From Gammaproteobacteria bacterium (GTDB taxonomy: Bacteria > Pseudomonadota > Gammaproteobacteria > Enterobacterales > Alteromonadaceae), in NCBI GenBank assembly GCA_018825965.1, contig JAHKAA010000043.1:62001-126000 (forward strand): 64,000 bases of DNA. The letters run 5' to 3'. The notes beneath the pieces are model-generated. The model was not told the DNA's origin. It saw nothing but the letters and a program-made list of their open reading frames with translations, and did no database searches. Both the position numbers and the translations under genes were made by a program. Positions 7,566 through 16,050 of this stretch are shown here, one piece after another. How positions within the stretch are numbered: position 1 is the first letter of the stretch; each line of letters begins with the position of its first letter.

Positions 7566-8096
7566 TCAGTCTGTCACTTTTAAGGTTGACGCTGTGTACA
7601 CAGGGCTGACGGCTTTAATCTTTTCATTTAAAAGCGCCAGGTTGTGCTGATTGATTTCGCTTTGCTCTAATGTGGTGGCCTGTTGAAAATCAGCTAAAGC
7701 TGCAACAGGATCCTGACCCATCAAACGGGCCACACCACGGTTAGTGTGAGCAAAAGAGCGCATTTCGCGTTTGTAGCTGCTGTCTGTGCCTTCGGCGCGA
7801 CGGGCGGCATAAATGGCGGAACTGCATGCCTGCTCTGCCTGTTTAAACTCCGCCATATGAGTGTATGCCACACATAAGCTCATATGTTTGCTGAACGCAT
7901 CAGCCTGCTTTTCTGTAGCGGCTGCTGCTTCTGCAACACCTTCCTGATACAGACCAGCTTTAATTTTGCTAACGCCCGGGGTGTCTTCAATTAACACCAT
8001 TTTGAAACCGCCGGTGGTTGCTGTGGCGACAAAAGAACTTGAGGCCAACAGCATCACTGCTACTTTTTTGCCAAAGCTAAAGGATGTCGCTTTCAT
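7566..8096 (-). CDS. secreted TPR-like protein, unknown function
   Basis: A 176-residue protein with an N-terminal signal peptide (VAVMLLASSSFVATA), so probably periplasmic. The mature part holds helical pairs resembling tetratricopeptide repeats: AFSKHMSLCVAYTHMAEFKQAEQAC near residues 67-91 and FAHTNRGVARLMGQDPVAALADFQQA around 114-139. Such repeats usually bind peptides or partner proteins. No catalytic motif is seen. A small inverted repeat, AGTGCAG/CTGCACT at 8125-8146, lies in its upstream region. It is likely co-transcribed with the 43-residue gene downstream. Not assigned to a named family. Confidence 0.7.
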   Translation of the reverse strand: MKATSFSFGKKVAVMLLASSSFVATATTGGFKMVLIEDTPGVSKIKAGLYQEGVAEAAAATEKQADAFSKHMSLCVAYTHMAEFKQAEQACSSAIYAARRAEGTDSSYKREMRSFAHTNRGVARLMGQDPVAALADFQQATTLEQSEINQHNLALLNEKIKAVSPVYTASTLKVTD

Positions 8097-8190
8097 AATT
8101 CACTCTCCAGTAATTTCATTTTAAAGTGCAGGTTATTCACTGCACTGTGCTTACTTTAGAAAGTTACCGGCGAACTGACAAAGGATATAA

Positions 8191-8231
8191 ATCCACCTGA
8201 CAGATGAGCAGAATTCATCTGTCAGGTGGAT
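8191..8231. repeat. perfect 16-bp inverted repeat with 9-base loop
   Basis: ATCCACCTGACAGATG at 8191-8206 and CATCTGTCAGGTGGAT at 8216-8231 are exact inverse complements. It lies between the 3' end of the LysR gene and the TPR-like gene, both on the minus strand, so it may end or stabilise the LysR transcript. There is no U-run after it on the minus strand, so it is not a standard intrinsic terminator. Confidence 0.75.
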
Positions 8232-8259
8232 GACGGGTTGAATGGAAGCTGACTGTTGC

Positions 8260-9144
8260 TCAGCCTGTGCGCTGGAAGCTTTGTAAAATCCAATCCACCA
8301 GTAACTGGATTTGTGGTTTATTGGGGTCAGTTTCGTGTTGCACCAGGTAATACTTGTCACGACTTTCCAGTTCTTCACTGAACAAACGCTTTAAGCTGCC
8401 GCTGGCAAACCAGGAATGACTGATGGGCCAGGGCACCAGAGCTATGCCTAATCCTTGCTGAGCCGCTCTGGCTACGCTGAACATACTGTCGAGCTGGATC
8501 ACCTGTTTAGGGGTAAATACTTCCATTTCCAGCTGTTCAGCCCATTGATGCCAGGACCAGGGTCTGGCCTGGTGCACCAGACAAGGCACTTTAGTTAAAG
8601 CCTCAAAACCCAAACCACTGAGTTGTTGGTATAAAGCCGGGTTACAGGCCGGCACATAGCTTATCGGAAATAACTCGTAGGCTATTTTGTCGCTGGGTTT
8701 ACTGCTGGCCAATAAAATTTGCAGATCGGTATGTTTAGCCGGGTCCTGCCGCGATTTAATGGTTTCAACTTTCAGGTTGATATCCGGATGTTGTTCTGAC
8801 CAGCCGACTAAACGTGGTACAAACAGCTCACTGGCAAAAAATTCCGGCATCGAAATGCTGATTTCAGTTGGGTTTTTCTGCTGGCTAAAAGTACGTAAGG
8901 TTTGTTCCAGCTCCCGCATCAAAGGCAGCAATGCCTGATAAAAGGCTTTGCCTTGTGCTGTCAGTTCTACAGATCGGGTCTGGCGCAAAAACAAATCCAG
9001 CCCAAGCTCAGATTCCAGCTGTTTAATTTGATGACTGACAGCAGAAGGGGTCAGATACAGCTGGCGGGCGGTTTCTTTAAAACTTAAACAGTCGGCGGCG
9101 ACACAAAAACAGCGCAGACCGCGCATCGAGCTATGGATGGCCAT
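8260..9144 (-). CDS. LysR-family transcriptional regulator (GcvA-like)
   Basis: A 294-residue DNA-binding regulator. The N-terminal winged helix-turn-helix is typical: FKETARQLYLTPSAVSHQIK around residues 22-41, then LESELGLDLFLRQTRSVELT. The remainder is the two-lobed effector-binding domain. The order of features resembles GcvA-type LysR proteins. The next gene downstream is the TPR-like secreted protein on the same strand; the mtnB-like gene lies upstream on the same strand. The regulated genes are not evident. Start is ATG at 9144; M7 at 9126 is an alternative. Confidence 0.88.
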   Translation of the reverse strand: MAIHSSMRGLRCFCVAADCLSFKETARQLYLTPSAVSHQIKQLESELGLDLFLRQTRSVELTAQGKAFYQALLPLMRELEQTLRTFSQQKNPTEISISMPEFFASELFVPRLVGWSEQHPDINLKVETIKSRQDPAKHTDLQILLASSKPSDKIAYELFPISYVPACNPALYQQLSGLGFEALTKVPCLVHQARPWSWHQWAEQLEMEVFTPKQVIQLDSMFSVARAAQQGLGIALVPWPISHSWFASGSLKRLFSEELESRDKYYLVQHETDPNKPQIQLLVDWILQSFQRTG

Positions 9145-9331
9145 AGGGATTCACAATTGTTACCAAAGACGCAGAACTTAAGCAAAAATGGAACCACAAG
9201 TGCATGCCTTTGATTATCATTAAGTTTTTTACCCTGCCGCACAGGGGGTGACCCTGCTGCGGTCAGTGGTGCACCAAAATGAAGCAATGTGGACAATGCA
9301 GCTATAAATGGCTTGCAGCTTATGGTGGTGA

Positions 9332-9955
9332 TTAATTCAACAAAGCGCTTGCTTTAATGCGTTCCAGTTCGCAGGCAATTAAAAATTGCCAGGTCTCCAG
9401 ATGCCGCTTGGCGCTGTCAATACAGTCTCCCCAGACATAAAGGCCGTGGCCCCGGATCAAAAAAGCATAAGCTAAGGTTTCGCGCTCAAAGCGTTGGTGT
9501 AATTCCTGCAGAGTCAGTTCTGTACTTTGCGGATCCAAAATAGCCAGAGGGCAACAACTGCGTTGTGCTGCAGTGGCCGCAACCAGCTGTTGCAATTCGT
9601 AGCCCACAAACAGATGTTGGTCGGCTTTGATTAAGCGGGAAAACACAGTAGTCTGCAGGCCGTGGGTTTGCAGTACCACCTTATGCTGAGGTTTTAGCTG
9701 ATATAAAAACTGATGTATAGCTGTTGCAGTATCCTGTTCCTTTGGTTTTGCCCAATCGTATGCAATCAAATCAGCAGGGCTTAACTCATTTTTATCTTTG
9801 TTCGCAGCAGTAAAAAGCGCGCTATGCTCTGAGGTACGGACAGAAAAAAGTCCGCTGCCACAAGGCAGCCATTGGCGCTGTGTTATCCAGCGGCCTAAAG
9901 TGCAAAGCTGGATCGCATAAGGGTTTAACTGTTGTGTTTGGAGAGGTTGATTCAT
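9332..9955 (-). CDS. mtnB: MtnB-like class II aldolase-fold protein (methylthioribulose-1-phosphate dehydratase-like)
   Basis: A 207-residue protein of the class II aldolase/adducin fold, most like MtnB, which dehydrates methylthioribulose-1-phosphate in methionine salvage. The C-terminal GHGLYVWG with the following HLETWQFLIACELER is characteristic, and a Glu aligned with the catalytic Glu remains in FVGYEL. However, the usual HxH metal pair reads QTH (in VVLQTHGLQTT), and the upstream Glu/Cys ligand position appears to be Thr. The substrate-binding TSGN-type segment reads GSGLFS. The enzyme may be divergent or inactive. ATG at 9955 starts MNQPLQTQQL; a longer frame would run through the MetJ-type operator and is unlikely. 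It is divergent from the methionine aminotransferase gene. Confidence 0.72.
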   Translation of the reverse strand: MNQPLQTQQLNPYAIQLCTLGRWITQRQWLPCGSGLFSVRTSEHSALFTAANKDKNELSPADLIAYDWAKPKEQDTATAIHQFLYQLKPQHKVVLQTHGLQTTVFSRLIKADQHLFVGYELQQLVAATAAQRSCCPLAILDPQSTELTLQELHQRFERETLAYAFLIRGHGLYVWGDCIDSAKRHLETWQFLIACELERIKASALLN

Positions 9956-9957
9956 CT

Positions 9958-9989
9958 TGATGTTTAGACGTCTATACATGAAACTGTCT
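9958..9989. promoter_or_regulatory. MetJ-type operator (tandem met boxes)
   Basis: AGACGTCT at 9966-9973 is an exact match to the 8-bp met box bound by the methionine repressor MetJ. Adjacent 8-mers in register are partial matches: TGATGTTT (9958-9965, 5 of 8), ATACATGA (9974-9981, 4 of 8) and AACTGTCT (9982-9989, 5 of 8). MetJ binds such tandem arrays cooperatively with S-adenosylmethionine. It sits just upstream of the mtnB-like start and within the divergent control region of the aminotransferase gene, both methionine-salvage functions. Confidence 0.7.
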
Positions 9990-10061
9990 GGATGATAGCA
10001 CTCGTTCCCTAATCAGGCCAGTCAGTTTTGTACTGTTTTTGCGCTGTTGTGAGATTAACTT

Positions 10062-11219
10062 ATGAAGTTACAAAGTAAATTACCCGCCTTAGGTACCACT
10101 ATTTTCAGCCAAATGTCGCAGCTGGCAGCAGAGCATCAGGCTATTAATTTATCTCAGGGGTTTCCTGATTTTCCATCCAATCCACGGCTGATTGAATTAT
10201 TGGCAGAATCGGCGCGTCAGGGCCTGAATCAGTATGCGCCTATGCCGGGCGTGCTGGCGCTGCGACAACAAATCGCAGCTTTGGTACAAGGTTGTTATCA
10301 ACGTGAAGTCTGTGCCGATCAGCAAGTGACAGTGACCAGTGGTGCCACTGAAGCTTTGTTTGTGGCTATTCAGGCGCTGGTCCGGGCGGGGGACGAAGTT
10401 ATAGTTTTTGATCCTGCTTATGACAGTTACCAGCCTGCAGTAGAGCTGGCCGGTGGTTTTACGGTGCATGTGCCTTTGCTGCCGCCTTTGTATCAGGTGG
10501 ACTGGGCTCAGCTGGAAAAACAAATCAGCAAAAAAACACGGCTGATCATAGTCAACAGCCCACATAACCCAACAGGGGCGGTATTCAGTCATCAGGACTG
10601 GTTAGCATTGCAGGCGCTGGTATTAAAACACCGTTTGTATTGCATCAGCGACGAAGTGTATGAACATCTGGTATTTGATGCTCAGCCGCAACACAGTGCC
10701 AATCAGTACCCTGAACTGGCTGATCGCACAGTGATAGTGTCGTCTTTTGGTAAAACCTTTCATGTCACTGGCTGGAAGCTGGGTTATGCCGTAGCTCCGG
10801 TTGAGCTGACGGCTGAATTTCGCAAAATTCATCAGTACGTCACTTTCTCCAGCTTTACACCAGCTCAGCATGCGATTGCCCAATTACTGCTTGAACAGCC
10901 GGAAGAAGTGAAAGGGCTGGCCGCTTTTTATCAACAAAAACGTGATCAGTTCAGTAGCGCTTTGGCGGATTCAGCCTGGAGCTTATTGCCTTGTCGTGGC
11001 AGTTATTTTCAACTGGCGGATTACAGTGCATTCAGCGATTTGGATGATGTGGCTTTTTGTCACTGGTTAACCCGCGAGCACAAAGTGGCGGCTATTCCGC
11101 TGTCGGTGTTTTACCGACAACCACCCAGTCAGCGTATCATTCGCTTTTGTTTTGCCAAAGAGCCTCAGACTTTAACTTTGGCGTCGGAGATTTTATGTCA
11201 GTTATCCAGGTTGCGTTAA
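10062..11219 (+). CDS. methionine aminotransferase, YbdL-like (PLP, class I/II)
   Basis: A 385-residue fold-type I PLP aminotransferase. NSPHNPTGAVF (165-175), SDEVYEHLVFD (196-206) and SSFGKTFHVTGWKLGY (227-242) with the PLP lysine K231 are all visible. The N-terminal INLSQGFPDFP matches the YbdL/glutamine transaminase K branch, which prefers methionine and ketomethylthiobutyrate, the last step of methionine salvage. The start of the omega-amidase gene overlaps its end by 25 bp, and these two enzymes act in sequence: the transaminase makes 2-oxoglutaramate from glutamine and the amidase removes it. The shared MetJ-type operator upstream supports the methionine role. Confidence 0.88.
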   Translation: MKLQSKLPALGTTIFSQMSQLAAEHQAINLSQGFPDFPSNPRLIELLAESARQGLNQYAPMPGVLALRQQIAALVQGCYQREVCADQQVTVTSGATEALFVAIQALVRAGDEVIVFDPAYDSYQPAVELAGGFTVHVPLLPPLYQVDWAQLEKQISKKTRLIIVNSPHNPTGAVFSHQDWLALQALVLKHRLYCISDEVYEHLVFDAQPQHSANQYPELADRTVIVSSFGKTFHVTGWKLGYAVAPVELTAEFRKIHQYVTFSSFTPAQHAIAQLLLEQPEEVKGLAAFYQQKRDQFSSALADSAWSLLPCRGSYFQLADYSAFSDLDDVAFCHWLTREHKVAAIPLSVFYRQPPSQRIIRFCFAKEPQTLTLASEILCQLSRLR

Positions 11220-11977
11220 TTCAGTCCGAACTGGTTTGGCAGAACAGTGCTGCAAACCAAAAGTACTTTGAACAGCAGATCCAAAAGCATAAAGATGTGC
11301 AGCTTTTTATCCTGCCAGAGATGTTTAATTCAGGTTTTAGCATGGATTCAACGCGTATTGCTGAAACTATGGAAGGGCTTACAGTAGAATGGATGCGGCG
11401 GCAGGCTAAGTTATCAGCTGCTGCTATTTGTGGTTCTGTGGCTATTGCTGCACAAGGCCGGATTTTTAACAGATTTTTGTTTGTTAGCCCTGATGGCGTT
11501 GTGCAGTTTTACGATAAACGCCATTTATTCCGGATGGGGGGCGAGCCACAACATTATCAGGCGGGGTCTGAGCGGGTGATTGTTTCTTACCTGGGATTCC
11601 GGTTTTGTTTGCAGGTGTGTTATGACTTACGTTTTCCGGTGTTTGCCCGTAATCAGCAGGATTACGATGTGCTGATTTATGTCGCCAACTGGCCGGAGCC
11701 ACGACGCCAGGTCTGGCGCACTTTATTGCAAGCCAGGGCTATTGAAAATCAGGCTTATGTGTTGGGTTGTAACCGTATTGGTTCAGATGACAACGGCTTA
11801 AGTTACAGCGGTGACAGCATGGTGGTGGATTATTTGGGTCAAATTCAGGCTGAGCTGCCCATCAGCCAAAGTGGTGTAGTGGTTACCCAGCTGGATGTGA
11901 ACGCGTTGCAGCAATTTAAACAGAAATTTCCGGCTTATCTGGACGCAGACCCTTTTGTATTCACGCCTTCATTTTAG
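11195..11977 (+). CDS. omega-amidase (Nit2/YafV-like nitrilase family)
   Basis: A 260-residue carbon-nitrogen hydrolase. The Glu-Lys-Cys triad is visible at E42 (LPEMFNSGF), K108 (YDKRHLF) and C142 (QVCYDLRFP). Closest in pattern to YafV/Nit2 omega-amidases, which hydrolyse 2-oxoglutaramate to 2-oxoglutarate and ammonia and so drive glutamine-dependent transamination. The ATG at 11195 (MSVIQVALIQ) lies inside the aminotransferase gene's last 25 bases, implying translational coupling; a longer frame from 11057 exists but its extra residues look like out-of-frame aminotransferase sequence. Confidence 0.9.
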   Translation: MSVIQVALIQSELVWQNSAANQKYFEQQIQKHKDVQLFILPEMFNSGFSMDSTRIAETMEGLTVEWMRRQAKLSAAAICGSVAIAAQGRIFNRFLFVSPDGVVQFYDKRHLFRMGGEPQHYQAGSERVIVSYLGFRFCLQVCYDLRFPVFARNQQDYDVLIYVANWPEPRRQVWRTLLQARAIENQAYVLGCNRIGSDDNGLSYSGDSMVVDYLGQIQAELPISQSGVVVTQLDVNALQQFKQKFPAYLDADPFVFTPSF

Positions 11978-11986
11978 GGAGAACCC

Positions 11987-13168
11987 ATGTATCAGCGGCA
12001 AGTGACGGTACTGGTGTATTTAAGTTTTATGTTGTTGGGGTTACTCAGTATTTTATGGGGTATTTTGTTGCCCGATATGATGAAACAACTGCAGATGTCG
12101 CCTGCTGCCAGCGGGTTGTTTTTTGCTTGTTTGTCGATGGGTTCTATTACCGGCGCCTTTTTAGGTGGCAAATATGTGCAAAAATTTGAATTTGTGCCTT
12201 TGTTTGCCCTGTTGTTACTGGCGTTGGTGGTGCTGATTATTGGTGCATCCCTGGTGCAATTCTGGCCTTTGTTATTGGTTTTTGTTTTTGCTTTGGGTTT
12301 AACCTGTTCCGGCTTATTTACTATAGGCCACACTCTGATTGCCCGGCTTTATATAGCAAAACGCGCCCGCATGATGGGCTTTATGGATTTTATGTTCAGC
12401 CTGGGCACCTTAGCTGCACCTTTGTATGTGGTGGTGTTGTATTGGGGCATTGAAGACTGGCGCTGGCCGCTGCGTTTATTAGCTCTGATGCTGGCTGGCA
12501 CAGCGGCTTATGCCTGGTATCTGGGCCGTACCCATCAAAGCCCTGCTCATATGACCTATACCAAAGGCAGTTTGTCTTACCGTCAGGTGATGAAAAAACC
12601 GGTGTTTTTTGCTTTAGCTTTAATGATGTTTGGTTATGGTGCAGTGGAATGGGGCCATGGCAACTGGTTTGTCACTTACGCCAGCCAGGGCTTAGCTTTA
12701 AGTACTGAACAGTCGCGCTTAATTTTTGCCTTTTTTACCGGCGGTATGGTGCTGAGCAGGTTAAGTTTTTCATTGTTTTTGCGTTGGTTCAGCAGCGCTC
12801 AGCTACTGATGATACTGGTGATCTGTGCTTTTTGTGGTGCTCTGTTGGTCAAAATGACAGCTGAACCTGCTTTATTGCAATTAGGTAACTTTGCTTTGGG
12901 TTTTGGCTTAGGGGCTATATTTCCGCTGATGTTAACTGCAGCTATGGATTTGGATAGTGACAACGGTCCTGTATTGTCTGGTCTTGCCAATATTGGCGGC
13001 GCCATTGGTTATCAGGCTGCAGCTTTAGGCACCGGTTTAGCGGCCCAACAAGTAGGCATAGCCACAGCCTATTGGCTGATCCCTATACTGGCGGTCTGGC
13101 TGTTAGGCACTGTCAGTTATTTCAGCTATTTGTTGCATAAAAAACACTCAAAACCAGTGGTGATTTAA
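11987..13168 (+). CDS. MFS transporter
   Basis: A 393-residue inner-membrane protein with roughly twelve hydrophobic segments, typical of the major facilitator superfamily. The N-half loop LGGKYVQKFEF corresponds to the conserved loop 2-3, and GFGLGAIFPLMLTAAMD in the C-half resembles FucP/sugar-type carriers. It begins 9 bp after the omega-amidase gene with AGGGAG as the ribosome binding site, so it belongs to the same operon. A methionine, methylthio-sugar or nucleoside-derived substrate would fit the context, but substrate is not evident from sequence. Confidence 0.85.
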   Translation: MYQRQVTVLVYLSFMLLGLLSILWGILLPDMMKQLQMSPAASGLFFACLSMGSITGAFLGGKYVQKFEFVPLFALLLLALVVLIIGASLVQFWPLLLVFVFALGLTCSGLFTIGHTLIARLYIAKRARMMGFMDFMFSLGTLAAPLYVVVLYWGIEDWRWPLRLLALMLAGTAAYAWYLGRTHQSPAHMTYTKGSLSYRQVMKKPVFFALALMMFGYGAVEWGHGNWFVTYASQGLALSTEQSRLIFAFFTGGMVLSRLSFSLFLRWFSSAQLLMILVICAFCGALLVKMTAEPALLQLGNFALGFGLGAIFPLMLTAAMDLDSDNGPVLSGLANIGGAIGYQAAALGTGLAAQQVGIATAYWLIPILAVWLLGTVSYFSYLLHKKHSKPVVI

Positions 13169-13268
13169 CTTTTTTGCTGCATTTGTTGGTTTTGTAATCA
13201 AGCAGCTCTTGATTCTGAGCGGCTTTAGGCGCATAACCTAAGGCCGTAGACCAGCAAAAATTTAAACT

Positions 13269-13691
13269 ATGACAACAGGTATTCAATGGGCTGAATTAGC
13301 CCGCGCTGCTCAGGCAGCATCCGAACAGGCCTATGCGCCTTACAGTAAATTTCCGGTGGGTGTCGCAGTACAGGCCAGCAGTGGCAAAATCTATACGGGC
13401 TGCAATGTGGAAAACGCTTCTTATGGTGGCACTATTTGTGCCGAACGTAATGCGATAGCTGCTGCTGTAGTGGCAGGTGAGCGTCAGTTTGTTGGCCTTA
13501 TGGTGTACACACCACAAGATCAGCTCACACCGCCTTGTGGCATTTGTCGTCAGGTGATCGCTGAGTTTTTTACACCAGACAGCCCGGTACGCAGCTGCAA
13601 TCATTTAGAACAACAGCAGGAATGGACGCTGGAGCAATTATTACCCAGCGCTTTTACCCCTTTGTTTCTGGCCAATAGCAAAAAAATCTGA
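13269..13691 (+). CDS. cdd: cytidine deaminase
   Basis: A 140-residue cytidine deaminase of the short homotetrameric class. The zinc site is C57 with E59 in CAERNAI, plus C90 and C93 in PPCGICRQV. It deaminates cytidine and deoxycytidine to uridine and deoxyuridine for pyrimidine salvage. It begins the cdd-deoA operon; deoA follows after 14 bp. No CytR or DeoR operator was confidently recognised in the 100 bp upstream. Confidence 0.95.
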   Translation: MTTGIQWAELARAAQAASEQAYAPYSKFPVGVAVQASSGKIYTGCNVENASYGGTICAERNAIAAAVVAGERQFVGLMVYTPQDQLTPPCGICRQVIAEFFTPDSPVRSCNHLEQQQEWTLEQLLPSAFTPLFLANSKKI

Positions 13692-13705
13692 CTCTGGAGT
13701 GCATA

Positions 13706-15022
13706 GTGTTATTACCTCAGGAAATTATTAAACAAAAACGTAATGGTGGCGCTTTAACAGAAGCAGCTATAGAGCAATTCGTCCGTGGTTTAACGGACCA
13801 GAGTTTCAGTGAAGGTCAGACAGCAGCGCTGGCCATGGCGATTTATCTGAACGGTATGAGCACAGCAGAAACTGTGGCTTTAACCCGTGCAATGCAGCAT
13901 TCAGGTGCTGTGATGAACTGGGCAGAGATGCTGGATGGCCCGGTGGTGGATAAACACAGTACAGGCGGAGTGGGTGACAAAGTCAGTTTAATGCTGGCGC
14001 CTATGATTGCAGCCTGTGGGGCTTATGTGCCTATGATTGCAGGCCGTGGTTTAGGCCATACAGGTGGCACTATCGACAAGCTGGAAGCTATTCCGGGTTA
14101 TCAGTGTCAGCAACCGCTGGATAAAATTCAGCAACTGGTGAAACAACAAGGTTGTGTCATTGTGTCACAAAGTGGCGAGCTGGCCCCTGCTGATCGCCGT
14201 TTGTATTTAATTCGTGATGTAACGGCCACAGTCGAATCTATTCCGCTGATCACCGCTTCTATTTTGTCGAAAAAGCTGGCCGCAGGCCTGCAGGCGCTGA
14301 CTATGGATGTGAAAATTGGCTCTGGCGCCATTATGAAAAATGTCGCTGATGCTTCAGCTTTGGCTAAAAGCATAGTGAACACGGCCAAAGGCGCTGGTGT
14401 GCCTACTCAGGCTTTACTGACAGATATGAACCAGACCCTGGGCGCTACCGCAGGTAATGCGCTGGAAATACTGGAAACGCTGGATTATTTAACGGGCAAA
14501 TACCGTGAACCCCGTTTGCATCAGGTGACTTTAGAATTGGGTGCCAGCATGTTGCAGTTAGGCGGCTTGTTTAAAGACAAAGCCAGCGCTATAGCTGCGT
14601 TGGAGCAGAGCTTAACTTCAGGCAAAGCTGCAGAAATTTTCAGTAAAATGGTGGCGGCTCAGGGCGGACCAGCAGACTTACTGGAAAAACCAGAGTTGTA
14701 TCTGGCCAAAGCCAAAGTGGTACTGGATATCACGTCACCTGTGGCTGGTTATCTGAATAAAGCCGACACCACTGCTATTGGTATGGCTGTGGTGCGTTTA
14801 GGCGGTGGCCGTGCTCACCCGGATCAGGTGATCAATATGGCTGTGGGTTTCAGCGACGTCAAAGCTTTGGGCGCAAAAGTGGCTGCAGGCGACCTGTTAG
14901 CCAGAGTTCATGCCGATACAACCGAAGCCGCAGAACATGCTAAAGCTGAATACCTGGCGGCCTTAACTATTGACACTACAGCAGCGACTATTGATCCAAT
15001 CATTCATTTAGTGATTGATTAA
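13706..15022 (+). CDS. deoA: thymidine phosphorylase
   Basis: A 438-residue enzyme that cleaves thymidine and deoxyuridine with phosphate, giving the base and deoxyribose-1-phosphate. KHSTGGVGDK at 83-92 is the phosphate-binding motif, and the segment MIAGRGLGHTGGTIDKLE just after residue 110 is the classic signature. The start codon is GTG at 13706, preceded by CTGGAG at the correct spacing. Directly downstream of cdd, so it would process the deoxyuridine made there. A strong terminator follows. Confidence 0.96.
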   Translation: MLLPQEIIKQKRNGGALTEAAIEQFVRGLTDQSFSEGQTAALAMAIYLNGMSTAETVALTRAMQHSGAVMNWAEMLDGPVVDKHSTGGVGDKVSLMLAPMIAACGAYVPMIAGRGLGHTGGTIDKLEAIPGYQCQQPLDKIQQLVKQQGCVIVSQSGELAPADRRLYLIRDVTATVESIPLITASILSKKLAAGLQALTMDVKIGSGAIMKNVADASALAKSIVNTAKGAGVPTQALLTDMNQTLGATAGNALEILETLDYLTGKYREPRLHQVTLELGASMLQLGGLFKDKASAIAALEQSLTSGKAAEIFSKMVAAQGGPADLLEKPELYLAKAKVVLDITSPVAGYLNKADTTAIGMAVVRLGGGRAHPDQVINMAVGFSDVKALGAKVAAGDLLARVHADTTEAAEHAKAEYLAALTIDTTAATIDPIIHLVID

Positions 15023-15042
15023 TCATCAGCGTTTTTGTTTAT

Positions 15043-15069
15043 AAAAAAGCCACTTAATGTGGCTTTTTT
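15043..15069 (+). terminator. intrinsic terminator of cdd-deoA
   Basis: AAAAAAGCCAC and GTGGCTTTTTT form an 11-bp stem around TTAAT, ending in six T residues. It lies 21 bp after deoA. Confidence 0.9.
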
Positions 15070-15168
15070 GCTACTTATCCCGGGTTCAGGTTATGTAGCT
15101 TGCGACGAGTGGCCTTGTTGCTGATCAAAGCATTTGCTACTGTACTGGCTGCTTTGCAGGGAGGCTGA

Positions 15169-16050
15169 ATGAAGAAGTTAAGTGGTTGTATCGTATTGAT
15201 GTTATGGGCATTCTTTGCCTCAGCTCAACCTTCAATGGTCTGGTACACCAGCCATTGGCCACCTTATCGGATCAGCGAAGGGCCTTATGCCGGACAAGGT
15301 TCTTTTGATTTGATGCTGAGTCAATTGATGAAAGCTCTGCCGCAGTATCAGCATCAGATCAATCAAATCCATCAGGCCCGTATCGTTAAAGTGTCGGCCA
15401 CTACCAGCAAAAATCATTGCACCTTTGGCTTACGTTATACGCCAGAGCGGGAGCAGCGTACTTATTTTTCTCAGCCTGCCGGCATGTTACCTAACCTGGC
15501 CATCAATAGTTTGCCCAATCACAGCAAACTCAAAAAACTGGACTCTGTTCAGGCTGTACAGATGAAGACTCTGGTCAAAGATCCGGATTTACTTGGCCTG
15601 ATTGAAAATGACAGAGCTTATCCTGTGGTGATTGCTGAGCAGATCAATAAAGAAGGCAGCAATCTTGGCAGCAGTTCCATGACCACTATGAATCCGGCTC
15701 AGTTGTTGGCTGCAAAAAGAGTGGATTATGTAGTGGATTATCCAAACCGTTTACGTTTTTTCAGTACAGAAGCGGGGCAGGATCTTCAACTTGAATTTAA
15801 ACCTATAGCTGACATTCCGGGCTTTTCTTATACCTATGTCAGTTGTTCAAAATCGGCAACAGGTAAAGGCTGGATTACAGATATTGATCAGGCGCTGAGC
15901 GAATTAAAACAAAAAACCGACTACAAAAATGCAATGTACCGCTGGTTTTCGGAGCAGGAACAGCAGCTGTTGGAACCTCACTATGACGGATTTCAGCAAA
16001 ACAGGCACTTTGTACCTGAGCAAGCTGAAACCCGTTTTAGTGAACTTTAA
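15169..16050 (+). CDS. periplasmic solute-binding-like protein (SBP_bac_3-type fold)
   Basis: A 293-residue secreted protein with a signal peptide (MKKLSGCIVLMLWAFFASA). The mature start MVWYTSHWPPYRISEGPYAG is typical of amino-acid-binding-like periplasmic proteins that are common as orphan genes in gammaproteobacteria. No ABC permease or ATPase gene is nearby, so it may be a stand-alone sensor-like binder. Its end overlaps the end of the convergent ndh gene by 4 bp. The ligand is unknown. Confidence 0.78.
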   Translation: MKKLSGCIVLMLWAFFASAQPSMVWYTSHWPPYRISEGPYAGQGSFDLMLSQLMKALPQYQHQINQIHQARIVKVSATTSKNHCTFGLRYTPEREQRTYFSQPAGMLPNLAINSLPNHSKLKKLDSVQAVQMKTLVKDPDLLGLIENDRAYPVVIAEQINKEGSNLGSSSMTTMNPAQLLAAKRVDYVVDYPNRLRFFSTEAGQDLQLEFKPIADIPGFSYTYVSCSKSATGKGWITDIDQALSELKQKTDYKNAMYRWFSEQEQQLLEPHYDGFQQNRHFVPEQAETRFSEL

